Source of the DNA: Clostridia bacterium
Lineage (GTDB): Bacteria > Bacillota > Clostridia > Oscillospirales > Acutalibacteraceae
Direction: 5' to 3'
Length of the DNA stretch: 5,498 bases
NCBI GenBank assembly: GCA_030536195.1
Contig: JAUNQL010000080.1
Location: 1-5,498, forward strand
The translations under genes and the position numbers were made by a program. Below are positions 1 through 5,498 of this stretch, in pieces. The notes beneath the pieces were generated by a model that was given only the letters and a program-made list of their open reading frames with translations, searched no databases and was not told the DNA's origin. Position 1 is the first letter of the stretch; each line of letters begins with the position of its first letter.

Positions 1-12
1 TTAATTAATTGT

Positions 13-47
13 AAACGAAAAATAAGCCCGGAGCGCTTGCTCCGGGC
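13..47 (-). terminator. Intrinsic terminator ending the operon, downstream of rplQ
   Basis: Positions 26-34 and 39-47 form a perfect 9-bp, GC-rich inverted repeat (GCCCGGAGC / GCTCCGGGC) with a 4-base loop. On the minus strand the stem is followed by TTATTTTTCGTTT, a U-rich tract, as expected for a Rho-independent terminator. It starts 25 bases after the rplQ stop codon. On the plus strand the bases after the stem (CTAATTTATAT) are a poor U-tract, so it mainly serves the minus-strand operon. It marks rplQ as the last gene of this transcript. Confidence 0.93.
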
Positions 48-72
48 CTAATTTATATAGCTTGCGTATTAC

Positions 73-414
73 TTAGATAAGCTCGATAATGCACATCTCA
101 GCTGCGTCGCCGCGACGTGGGCCTGTCTTAATAATACGGCAGTAACCGCCGTTTACGTCCTTGTACTTAGGACCAATCTCGTCAAAGAGCTTCTTAGCTA
201 CGTCCTCTTTTGTAACGTAAGCCATAACCTGTCTCTTTGCTGCAAGTGAAGGATCCTTTGAAAGAGTAATCATCTTCTCTGTCATAGAACGTACTTCTTT
301 TGCACGGGTAACGGTGGTTTCAAGTTTGCCATTTTCAAGCAAGTATGTAACCATACCACGAAGCATAGCCTTGCGGTGGTCGCTTGCTCTACCAAGTTTT
401 CTTGTACCTGGCAT
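73..414 (-). CDS. rplQ: 50S ribosomal protein L17 (bL17)
   Basis: This gene encodes L17, a bacterial large-subunit protein that sits near the peptide exit tunnel. The 113-residue product has the usual length of short Gram-positive L17. The N-terminus MPGTRKLGRASDHRKAMLRG (1-20) and the following LETTVTRAKEVRS (31-43) are family signatures. The C-terminal half shows the VNGGYCRI (88-95), GPRRGDAAEM (98-107) and IIEL endings typical of L17. The ATG at 414 is preceded by AAGGAG at 424-429 with 9 bases of spacing, inside the 18-base gap to the rpoA stop. It is the last gene before the terminator, as rplQ is in many bacterial alpha operons. No truncation or unusual feature is seen. Confidence 0.98.
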   Translation of the reverse strand: MPGTRKLGRASDHRKAMLRGMVTYLLENGKLETTVTRAKEVRSMTEKMITLSKDPSLAAKRQVMAYVTKEDVAKKLFDEIGPKYKDVNGGYCRIIKTGPRRGDAAEMCIIELI

Positions 415-432
415 ATTAAAACACTCCTTCCC

Positions 433-1377
433 TTAATCTTCTTCTTTACGAAGTGAGAATCCGAGAGAATCAAGTTTAGCAACAACTTCGTCAAGAGACT
501 TCTTGCCGAGGTTACGAACCTTCATCATATCGTCTTCTGATTTATTCGTAAGGTCTTCTACTGTATTAATGCCTGCTCTCTTAAGGCAGTTAAATGAACG
601 AACAGACAAATCAAGTTCTTCAATGGTCATCTCTAAAACTTTTTCTCTTGAGTTATCATCTTTCTCAACGAGAACGTCTGCCATGAATTCGTTTTCTGAC
701 AAGTCGATAAACAACTTGAGGTGATCGTTGAGGATCTTGGCACCAAGTGATACAGCTTCCTTAGCGGAAATAGTACCATTTGTCCATACTTCGAGTGTGA
801 GCTTATCGAAGTCGATACGCTGACCAACACGAGTATTCTCAACAGTATAGTTAACCTTTAATACAGGTGTATAAATAGAATCGATAGCAATTACGCCAAT
901 AGGTGGCTGCATCTCTGCCTTGTTACGCTCAGCAGAAATATATCCGCGACCTACATCAGCTGTAAGTTCCATTGAAAGCTTAGCGTTCTTGTCGAGGCTT
1001 GCAATGTGAAGCTCAGGATTCAAGATTTCAACATCTGAATCTGCCTTGATGTCACCAGCAGTAACCTCGCCCTCGCCAGATGCTTCAATGTACATTGTCT
1101 TTGGGCCATCGCCATTTATCTTAAGGATTACACTCTTCAAGTTAAGAACGATCTCAGTAACGTCTTCTTTAACGCCTGGGATTGTTGTGAACTCATGAAG
1201 AACGCCATCAATCTTTACGGATGTTATAGCATAACCTGGGAGAGATGAAAGGAGTACACGACGAAGGCTGTTGCCTACTGTTGTACCAAAACCTCTCTCA
1301 AGTGGTTCTAAAGTGAACTTGCCATAAGTGTCGCCAGTGTCGATACATTCAACGTTTGGCTTTTCGATACTTATCAT
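433..1377 (-). CDS. rpoA: DNA-directed RNA polymerase subunit alpha
   Basis: This is the alpha subunit, whose dimer scaffolds assembly of beta and beta' and whose C-terminal domain contacts UP-element DNA and activators. The 314-residue length is normal for Firmicutes. The N-terminal domain (about 1-228) contains the dimerisation signature GTTVGNSLRRVLLSSLPG at 31-48 followed by IDGVLHEF. The C-terminal domain (about 245-314) has VRSFNCLK at 259-266, whose Arg260 matches the DNA-binding Arg265 of the E. coli subunit, and NLGKKSLDEV at 289-298, the helix-hairpin-helix-like region. The ATG at 1377 has an ideal AAGGAGG at 1385-1391, 7 bases away. It follows rpsD after a 55-base spacer, the longest in this window, which contains a hairpin. 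The gene is complete and looks ordinary. Confidence 0.99.
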   Translation of the reverse strand: MISIEKPNVECIDTGDTYGKFTLEPLERGFGTTVGNSLRRVLLSSLPGYAITSVKIDGVLHEFTTIPGVKEDVTEIVLNLKSVILKINGDGPKTMYIEASGEGEVTAGDIKADSDVEILNPELHIASLDKNAKLSMELTADVGRGYISAERNKAEMQPPIGVIAIDSIYTPVLKVNYTVENTRVGQRIDFDKLTLEVWTNGTISAKEAVSLGAKILNDHLKLFIDLSENEFMADVLVEKDDNSREKVLEMTIEELDLSVRSFNCLKRAGINTVEDLTNKSEDDMMKVRNLGKKSLDEVVAKLDSLGFSLRKEED

Positions 1378-1402
1378 TCAAAACCCTCCTTAGATAATTG
1401 AG

Positions 1403-1433
1403 ATGTCGCATATTAAGTTTTGTTATGCGGCAT
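1403..1433 (-). other. Hairpin in the rpsD-rpoA spacer, starting at the rpsD stop codon
   Basis: In the minus-strand transcript AUGCCGCAUA (1433-1424) can pair with UAUGCGACAU (1412-1403). Nine of ten positions pair, with one C-A mismatch, around an 11-base loop. The first base of the stem is the last base of the rpsD stop codon, so a terminating ribosome would cover part of it. No U-tract follows, so it is not an intrinsic terminator; the rpoA ribosome binding site lies about a dozen bases farther on. It might be an RNA processing or stability element that separates rpsD from rpoA expression, but this is inference and chance is possible. Confidence 0.45.
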
Positions 1434-2053
1434 TATTTGGAGTAGAACTCAACGATGTAATGCTCTTCAACAGGAGCTGCGATCTGCTCGCGCTCTGGAA
1501 GGGTAATAACTTTACCGCTATTATCTTTCTTCTCGAGCCATGTTGGTACTGGTCTTGAACCATTAGCCTCAATGATAACTTTGAAGCTTTCTGTATCAGC
1601 ACTCTTCTCCTTGATTGATACTGTGTCACCTGCTTTAAGAAGATATGATGGGATATCACACTTCTTACCGTTTACCTTGAAGTGACCGTGTACTACGAGC
1701 TGGCGAGCCTGCTGACGTGAGCTAGCAAAACCAAGCAAATATACAACGTTATCAAGACGGCTTTCGCAGATCTTGAGTAAGTTCTCACCTGTCATACCCT
1801 CTTGCTTTTCAGCCATGAGGAAGTACTTGTGGAACTGACTTTCCTGAATACCATAGTATCTACGAGCCTGCTGCTTTGTGCGAAGCTGGATACCGTATTC
1901 TGAACTCTTCTTGCGGCCCTGGCCATGCTGACCTGGGGCATATGAGCGACGCTCGAGAGCGCACTTACCTGTATAGCATCTGTCGCCCTTGAGGAAAAGC
2001 TTCTTGCCCTCACGACGGCACTGCTTACAAACCGCACCGGTATATCTTGACAT
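1433..2053 (-). CDS. rpsD: 30S ribosomal protein S4 (uS4), zinc-binding form
   Basis: S4 is a primary 16S rRNA-binding protein that nucleates assembly of the 30S body; in several bacteria it also represses its own synthesis. The 206-residue product begins MSRYTGAVCKQCRREGKK and carries Cys9, Cys12, Cys26 and Cys31, spaced as in the zinc-binding form of S4. The S4 RNA-binding domain lies at about 97-150, with SRLDNVVYLLGFA (98-110) and SRQQARQLVVHGH (112-124). The C-terminus EHYIVEFYSK is typical. The ATG at 2053 follows AGGAGGA (2061-2067) with 7 bases of spacing, 17 bases after the rpsK stop. Its place between rpsK and rpoA is the common bacterial alpha-operon arrangement, unlike B. subtilis, where rpsD stands alone. 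No S4-binding leader was recognised here. Confidence 0.99.
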   Translation of the reverse strand: MSRYTGAVCKQCRREGKKLFLKGDRCYTGKCALERRSYAPGQHGQGRKKSSEYGIQLRTKQQARRYYGIQESQFHKYFLMAEKQEGMTGENLLKICESRLDNVVYLLGFASSRQQARQLVVHGHFKVNGKKCDIPSYLLKAGDTVSIKEKSADTESFKVIIEANGSRPVPTWLEKKDNSGKVITLPEREQIAAPVEEHYIVEFYSK

Positions 2054-2070
2054 AATTTTTTCCTCCTAAA

Positions 2071-2475
2071 TTAAACGCGTCTTCTCTTTGGTGGACGGCA
2101 ACCGTTGTGAGGAATTGGAGTAACGTCCTTGATTGATGTTACTTCAAGACCAGCTGTCTGCAATGCGCGGATAGCTGCTTCACGACCAGCGCCTGGTCCC
2201 TTAACATATACTTCAACAGTCTTCATACCCTGGTCAACTGCTGTCTTTGCAGCTACCTCAGCAGCTGTCTGAGCAGCAAATGGAGTAGACTTCTTTGAAC
2301 CTCTGAAGCCCATCTCACCAGCTGAAGCCCATGATACTGCGTTACCCTGTGTATCAGTTATAGTAACGATTGTATTGTTGAAAGTGGATTGGATATGTGC
2401 CGCACCGCGGTCAATATTCTTGCGGTCACGACGTCTACGTGTGGCTGTGGTTTTCTTTGCACCTTTAGTAGCCAA
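2071..2475 (-). CDS. rpsK: 30S ribosomal protein S11 (uS11), TTG start
   Basis: S11 lies on the 30S platform near the Shine-Dalgarno/anti-Shine-Dalgarno helix and the E site. The 134-residue product is normal in length. It contains a basic N-terminus (RRRRDRK at 13-19), the core HIQSTFNNTIVTITD (27-41), SWASAGEMGFRGSKKSTPFA (48-67), VKGPGAGREAAIRAL (91-105), and the near-invariant end PIPHNGCRPPKRRRV (120-134). The start codon is TTG at 2475-2473: no ATG or GTG lies between it and the in-frame TAG at 2490-2488, the next in-frame Met is residue 55, and the TTG aligns with the usual S11 N-terminus. The gap to the rpsM stop is only 16 bases. A rare start codon in a highly expressed ribosomal gene is the one oddity. 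Confidence 0.98.
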   Translation of the reverse strand: MATKGAKKTTATRRRRDRKNIDRGAAHIQSTFNNTIVTITDTQGNAVSWASAGEMGFRGSKKSTPFAAQTAAEVAAKTAVDQGMKTVEVYVKGPGAGREAAIRALQTAGLEVTSIKDVTPIPHNGCRPPKRRRV

Positions 2476-2482
2476 TTGTACC

Positions 2483-2488
2483 CCTCCC
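2483..2488 (-). promoter_or_regulatory. Ribosome binding site of rpsK, supporting the TTG start
   Basis: The minus strand reads GGGAGG at 2488-2483, followed by 7 bases and then TTG at 2475. This is the only Shine-Dalgarno-like sequence near the S11 N-terminus and its spacing fits the TTG codon. It lies in the 16-base gap after the rpsM stop codon, so translation of rpsK may be coupled to that of rpsM. Confidence 0.8.
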
Positions 2489-2491
2489 TAA

Positions 2492-2860
2492 TTACTTCTT
2501 CTTGTTTGCAACGGTTCTCTTTGGACCCTTGCGTGTACGAGCATTTGTCTTAGAACGCTGACCTCTTACTGGAAGGCCCTTTCTATGACGAACACCACGG
2601 TAGCAACCGATTTCAACAAGTCTCTTGATCTCAAGAGCTGTCTCTCTTCGAAGGTCACCCTCTACTTTAAGGTTGTGGTCGATGTACTCACGAAGCTTTG
2701 CTACGTCATCTTCAGTTAAATCCTTAACTCTTGTGTCAGGATTTACGCCTGTGGCAGCAATGATATCTTTTGCTGTCTTCTGACCAATACCGTAAATGTA
2801 GGTAAGGGCAACTTCAATTCTCTTATCTCTTGGTAAATCTACACCTGAAATACGAGCCAT
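2492..2860 (-). CDS. rpsM: 30S ribosomal protein S13 (uS13)
   Basis: S13 sits in the head of the 30S subunit, where it forms intersubunit bridges with the 50S and its C-terminal tail approaches P-site tRNA. The 122-residue length is standard. The N-terminus MARISGVDLPRDKRIEVALT (1-20) and the YIYGIGQKTAKDI stretch (21-33) form the helix-two-turn-helix rRNA-binding region. GCYRGVRHRKGLPVRGQRSK (85-104) and TNARTRKGP (105-113) are the signature of the basic C-terminal tail, which ends in a Lys run. The ATG at 2860 has an ideal AAGGAGG at 2868-2874 with 7 bases of spacing. The gene follows rpmJ by 30 bases. Complete and ordinary. Confidence 0.99.
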   Translation of the reverse strand: MARISGVDLPRDKRIEVALTYIYGIGQKTAKDIIAATGVNPDTRVKDLTEDDVAKLREYIDHNLKVEGDLRRETALEIKRLVEIGCYRGVRHRKGLPVRGQRSKTNARTRKGPKRTVANKKK

Positions 2861-2890
2861 TTGTGTGCCTCCTTCAAATTAATGGGCAAA

Positions 2891-3004
2891 TTAGCCCTGG
2901 CGTTGTTTGTGCTTTGGATTTTCGCAGATAACCATAACTTTACCGTTACGCTTAATTATCTTGCACTTATCGCACATTTTCTTTACAGAAGGTCTGACTT
3001 TCAT
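2891..3004 (-). CDS. rpmJ: 50S ribosomal protein L36 (bL36), zinc-ribbon form
   Basis: This 37-residue gene encodes L36, the smallest protein of the 50S subunit. Read on the minus strand, it begins MKVRPSVKKMCDKCKIIKRN and ends NPKHKQRQG, matching the family throughout. Cys11, Cys14, Cys27 and His32 form the zinc ribbon, so this is the zinc-binding (C+) paralogue; some bacteria carry a second, zinc-free copy induced when zinc is short, but none is visible here. The ATG at 3004 is preceded by AGGAGG at 3013-3018 with 8 bases of spacing. It lies 30 bases after infA and 30 bases before rpsM, the usual infA-rpmJ-rpsM order. Confidence 0.98.
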   Translation of the reverse strand: MKVRPSVKKMCDKCKIIKRNGKVMVICENPKHKQRQG

Positions 3005-3034
3005 TTGTGTTACCTCCTAAATAATCATTAATTC

Positions 3035-3253
3035 TTACTTTGAGCGCCATGTAATACGACCTCTTGTTAAGTCGTATGGCGACATTTCTACTGTTACCTT
3101 ATCACCTGGAAGAATGCGTATGTAGTTCATACGAAGCTTACCAGAGATGTGGGCAAGTATCTGGTGACCGTTTTCGAGTTCTACCTGGAACATAGCGTTT
3201 GGTAATGCCTCAATAACAGTACCTTCGATTTCGATCATATCCTGCTTTGACAT
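3035..3253 (-). CDS. infA: Translation initiation factor IF-1
   Basis: IF-1 binds the 30S A site and assists IF-2 and IF-3 during initiation. The 72-residue protein is a single OB-fold (S1-like) domain of exact family length. Diagnostic stretches are IEGTVIEALPNAMFQVELEN (9-28), HQILAHISGKLR (30-41), RILPGDKVTVE (46-56) and SPYDLTRGRITWR (58-70). The ATG at 3253 has GGAGG at 3261-3265, 7 bases upstream, within the 25-base gap after map. In many Firmicutes, including B. subtilis, a small KOW-domain protein gene lies between map and infA; here the gap is too short for one. The gene is complete. Confidence 0.99.
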   Translation of the reverse strand: MSKQDMIEIEGTVIEALPNAMFQVELENGHQILAHISGKLRMNYIRILPGDKVTVEMSPYDLTRGRITWRSK

Positions 3254-3278
3254 ATTTAAACCTCCAACTTATCGCCAC

Positions 3279-4028
3279 TTAAACTTGTGTAAGTATCACT
3301 GGACCATTGTCTGTGATAGCTATTGTATGTTCAAAGTGGGCTGCGAGTTTACCATCGGCTGTCTTGACTGTCCATCCATCTGGCAATTGCTTAATTTTGT
3401 ATGTGCCCTCTGTAATCATAGGCTCAATAGCAATTGTCATGCCTGGAAGAAGTCTTATGCCTCTGCCGGCTGTACCGAAATTTGGTACGCCGGGGTCTTC
3501 ATGAAGTTTCGCGCCTACTCCGTGTCCTTCGTATTCACGAACGACTCCGAATCCGCGACTCTCGCAGTACTCCTGTACTGCATGACCAATGTCTCCAATG
3601 CGTCCACCAGCGACAGCCGCCTTGATACCCTCGTAGAGAGATTCACGAGTGGTATCAAGCAAACGCTGAGCCTCGGCACTAATCGTGCCTACAGCAAATG
3701 TGGCCGCGTTGTCGCCGTTAAATCCATGTAGCTTGGCGCCAAGGTCAATTGAGACAATGTCGCCTTCCTTTAGGATACGGCTCTTACTTGGTATTCCATG
3801 AATAACCTCGTCGTTTATGGAAATACATGCGGTTCCTGGGAATCCATAAAGTCCAAGGAAGTTGGGTTCTGCTCCCTGCTTCTTTATGAAATCATAGGCA
3901 ATTTTGTCGATTTCCCATGTTGAGATACCTGGCTTAACTGCCTGCCCAGCAACCTCTAGCGCTTGTGCAGAAATCTTACATGCTTCGCGCATTAATTCTA
4001 GTTCGCGAGATGTCTTAAGCACTATCAT
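3279..4028 (-). CDS. map: Methionine aminopeptidase, type I
   Basis: The enzyme removes the initiator Met from new proteins when residue 2 is small, using a two-metal site. At 249 residues it is a minimal type I enzyme without an N-terminal zinc or SH3-binding extension. Reading against the E. coli enzyme, the metal ligands are Asp95 (in VSIDLGAK), Asp106 (in FNGDNAA), His169 (EGHGVG), Glu202 (IEPM) and Glu233 (FEHTIAI); His77 (EVIHGIP) is the conserved substrate-side His. All are present, so it should be active. The ATG at 4028 lies 3 bases after the adk stop, and its ribosome binding site AGAGGA (4036-4041) lies inside the last adk codons, which points to translational coupling. Asn107 after the second Asp is often Ser, Thr or Ala in relatives. 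Confidence 0.98.
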   Translation of the reverse strand: MIVLKTSRELELMREACKISAQALEVAGQAVKPGISTWEIDKIAYDFIKKQGAEPNFLGLYGFPGTACISINDEVIHGIPSKSRILKEGDIVSIDLGAKLHGFNGDNAATFAVGTISAEAQRLLDTTRESLYEGIKAAVAGGRIGDIGHAVQEYCESRGFGVVREYEGHGVGAKLHEDPGVPNFGTAGRGIRLLPGMTIAIEPMITEGTYKIKQLPDGWTVKTADGKLAAHFEHTIAITDNGPVILTQV

Positions 4029-4031
4029 GTA

Positions 4032-4664
4032 TTAGTCCTCTAAAGCCTTGATAACGCGTGCTGTGATATCAGCAACGCTGCCAAGTCCTTCTACTACCTC
4101 AAGCTTACCTGTCTTCTCATAGTAGCCCTTAAGTGGCTCTGTCTGATCGTGGTAAACCTTGAGTCTGTCTGCTACTGTCTCTGGAGCGTCGTCCTTACGC
4201 TGAATAAGGGCTGCGCCACATGAGTCGCAGATGCCTTCCTTTGCAGGCTTTTTGTTGATAAGGTGGTAAGAAGCGCCACAATCTGGGCAAACTCTACGAC
4301 CTGTCATACGCTCTGCAATTGCCTCATCAGGAACCTCAATATCAACAACCTTGTTGATAACGATACCCATAGCATCAAGAGCCTCAGCCTGTGGAATTGT
4401 TCTTGGGAAACCATCAAGAATGAAACCGTTTTCACAGTCACCCTTTGCAAGTCTCTCCTTGATTATACCTATTACAACTTCATCAGGAACAAGCTGGCCA
4501 GCCTCTGTGTAAGCTTTTGCTTTAAGGCCCATTTCTGTGCCGTTCTTTAAAGCTTCACGAATGATGTTACCTGTTGAGATTGTAGGAATGTTGTACTTTT
4601 CAGCAATTATTTCTGCCTGTGTACCTTTACCTGCGCCTGGAGCGCCAAGAAAAATTATATTCAT
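4032..4664 (-). CDS. adk: Adenylate kinase, zinc-LID type
   Basis: Adenylate kinase interconverts ATP + AMP and 2 ADP in the cytoplasm. The 210-residue product has the P-loop GAPGAGKGT at 7-15, an AMP-binding region (PTISTGNIIRE, 27-37), FILDGFPRT at 81-89, and a long LID with Cys126-X2-Cys129 and Cys146-X2-Cys149, a four-Cys structural zinc site common in Gram-positive enzymes. KDDAPETVADRL (157-168) carries the conserved acidic pair and Arg167. The ATG at 4664 is chosen because it directly precedes the canonical NIIFLGAPG strand and has a strong AAGGAGGA at 4672-4679; an in-frame TTG at 4685 would add seven residues, overlap secY and lack a good site. The secY-adk-map order is the usual one. 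Confidence 0.98.
   Translation of the reverse strand: MNIIFLGAPGAGKGTQAEIIAEKYNIPTISTGNIIREALKNGTEMGLKAKAYTEAGQLVPDEVVIGIIKERLAKGDCENGFILDGFPRTIPQAEALDAMGIVINKVVDIEVPDEAIAERMTGRRVCPDCGASYHLINKKPAKEGICDSCGAALIQRKDDAPETVADRLKVYHDQTEPLKGYYEKTGKLEVVEGLGSVADITARVIKALED
4036..4041 (-). promoter_or_regulatory. Ribosome binding site of map, inside the adk 3' end
   Basis: AGAGGA on the minus strand at 4041-4036 lies within the final Leu-Glu-Asp codons of adk, 7 bases before the map ATG. The adk stop and the map start are only 3 bases apart, so ribosomes ending on adk could start on map. It is weaker than the other sites of the operon, which mostly have GGAGG or better. Confidence 0.7.
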
Positions 4665-4671
4665 AAAAGTG

Positions 4672-4679
4672 TCCTCCTT
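4672..4679 (-). promoter_or_regulatory. Ribosome binding site of adk, overlapping the secY stop codon
   Basis: AAGGAGGA on the minus strand at 4679-4672 shares its first two A bases with the secY TAA stop (4680-4678). It is 7 bases from the adk ATG at 4664. This decides the adk start in favour of that ATG over an upstream in-frame TTG and suggests coupling between secY and adk translation. Confidence 0.85.
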
Positions 4680-5498
4680 AATCAAGGAATCCCTTATAAT
4701 GACGCATCATCATCTGAGATTCAAGCTGACGAACTGTTTCAAGAGCTACACCAACCAAGATGATAACTGACGTACCACCAAGGGACAAGTTCATTGCCTG
4801 TGGGCAACAAAGTGATGTAATCTGTGAGAAAACAATTGGAAGAATTGCAACAACGCTGATAAGAAGAGCGCCGAGCAATGTGATTCTTGAAAGAACCTTT
4901 GCAATATAATCTGATGTTGGCTTACCAGGTCTAATGCCTGGAATTGATCCACTGTTCTTACGAAGGTTGTTAGCCATCTCTATTGGGTTGTACTGAATAG
5001 TAGCATAGAAATAAGCGAACAAGATGATAAGAACGAAGTAAATCAAACCATAGAACCAGTTGGTTGAATTAAACAAGTTAAAGAATTTCTCAAGTCCACT
5101 ACCCTCTTTAATTCTTGCACCGAAGAACATCTGAAGTGTTGGTGGGAGAGAAAGAATTGAACTTGCGAAGATGATTGGCATAACGCCTGACATATTAACC
5201 TTGATAGGCATATGTGTGTTCTGGCCGCCGTACATCTTACGTCCTACTACACGCTTAGCATATGCAACTGGAAGTCTTCTCTCTGAATTGTCGATCCATA
5301 CTATGAACACTACAAGACCAATCATGATGATGAGTGCAAGTGGTGCAAACAAATAGTAAAGTCCGCCGTATGAGAAGTATCCAAATATATATGTAATAGT
5401 AGTTGGAATACGTGAAACGATACCTGCGAAAAGTATCATTGAAATACCGTTGCCGATACCCTTCTGGTTGATGGACTCACCCATCCACATAAGAAGGC
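4678..5498 (-). CDS. secY: Preprotein translocase subunit SecY (C-terminal part; 5' end outside the window)
   Basis: SecY is the channel subunit of the SecYEG translocon in the cytoplasmic membrane. The window shows the last 272 residues of a protein usually about 430-440 long; the reading frame stays open through the window edge at 5498, so the gene is cut by the window, not broken. Six hydrophobic segments remain, corresponding to TM5-TM10, near visible residues 18-39, 49-68, 105-126, 147-167, 205-227 and 239-256. The cytoplasmic loop between TM6 and TM7 (RRLPVAYAKR, 73-82; NTHMPIKVNMSGVMP, 93-107) and the TM8-TM9 loop with NPIEMANNLRKNSG (170-183) and IPGIRPGKPT (185-194), where SecA and ribosomes bind, are conserved. 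The end RHYKGFLD is typical of Firmicutes. Adjacent Cys230-Cys231 near the outer face are slightly unusual. Confidence 0.98.
   Translation of the reverse strand, partial: LLMWMGESINQKGIGNGISMILFAGIVSRIPTTITYIFGYFSYGGLYYLFAPLALIIMIGLVVFIVWIDNSERRLPVAYAKRVVGRKMYGGQNTHMPIKVNMSGVMPIIFASSILSLPPTLQMFFGARIKEGSGLEKFFNLFNSTNWFYGLIYFVLIILFAYFYATIQYNPIEMANNLRKNSGSIPGIRPGKPTSDYIAKVLSRITLLGALLISVVAILPIVFSQITSLCCPQAMNLSLGGTSVIILVGVALETVRQLESQMMMRHYKGFLD

Noticed and set aside
633..842. Minus-strand open frame inside rpoA in another frame
   Set aside because: It sits entirely inside the conserved rpoA reading frame and its translation resembles no known protein.
1792..2037. 81-codon minus-strand open frame within rpsD in another frame
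   Set aside because: It lies wholly inside S4, is a Ser/Arg/Val-rich translation without family signature, and has no independent start signal.
2861..2890. Possible S4-responsive pseudoknot before rpsM, as in the E. coli alpha operon
   Set aside because: The rpmJ-rpsM spacer is only 30 bases and shows just a ribosome binding site. No extended pairing around the rpsM start was recognised by eye.
3285..3731. 148-codon plus-strand open frame opposite map
   Set aside because: It is antisense to a clear, complete methionine aminopeptidase, is Cys-rich with no recognisable domain, and has no convincing ribosome binding site. It is a shadow of the coding strand.
4263..4550. 95-codon plus-strand open frame opposite adk
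   Set aside because: It is antisense to adk, has a low-complexity Asn/Cys/Leu composition and no recognised motif.
4665..4685. Longer adk form starting at an in-frame TTG (4685), adding seven residues
   Set aside because: It would overlap the end of secY, has no good ribosome binding site, and would place extra residues before the conserved first strand. Its codons instead contain the ribosome binding site of the ATG at 4664.
1..5498. A CRISPR array, mobile element, tRNA, or undescribed accessory system
   Set aside because: The whole window is filled by conserved operon genes with gaps of 55 bases or less. No repeats, transposase fragments or tRNA-like folds were seen.

Overview
The window is one continuous stretch of the bacterial spc/alpha ribosomal-protein operon. 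Every gene lies on the minus strand, so transcription runs from high to low coordinates. In that direction the order is secY (3' part only), adk, map, infA, rpmJ, rpsM, rpsK, rpsD, rpoA and rplQ, followed by a strong intrinsic terminator. All ten genes were identified from their protein sequences. rpmJ (37 codons) is a small gene that is easily missed; it was read directly from the minus strand at 2891-3004.

The organism is most likely a Gram-positive anaerobe of the class Clostridia, with Lachnospiraceae or a relative as a guess. Supporting points are the secY-adk-map-infA-rpmJ-rpsM-rpsK-rpsD-rpoA-rplQ order with rpsD inside the operon (in Bacillus subtilis rpsD is elsewhere), strong AAGGAGG-type ribosome binding sites before almost every gene, the four-Cys zinc LID in adenylate kinase, the Cys-containing S4 and the SecY C-terminus. 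Genus cannot be fixed by eye.

Layout: 4678-5498 encodes the last six membrane helices of SecY, the protein-export channel. 4032-4664 encodes adenylate kinase and 3279-4028 methionine aminopeptidase type I. 3035-3253 is initiation factor IF-1, 2891-3004 L36, 2492-2860 S13, 2071-2475 S11, 1433-2053 S4, 433-1377 the RNA polymerase alpha subunit and 73-414 L17. Gaps between genes are 3 to 55 bases. No promoter was recognised inside the window, and no gene-free stretch reaches 100 bases. The first 72 bases hold the terminator.

The genes work together in making and maturing proteins: ribosome parts (S4, S11, S13, L17, L36), initiation (IF-1), removal of the N-terminal Met (Map), membrane export (SecY), nucleotide balance (Adk) and transcription (RpoA). 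No undescribed system is visible. Points worth a second look are minor: a TTG start for rpsK, a hairpin that begins at the rpsD stop codon in the longest spacer, the missing KOW-domain gene between map and infA, and three zinc-site proteins in one operon.
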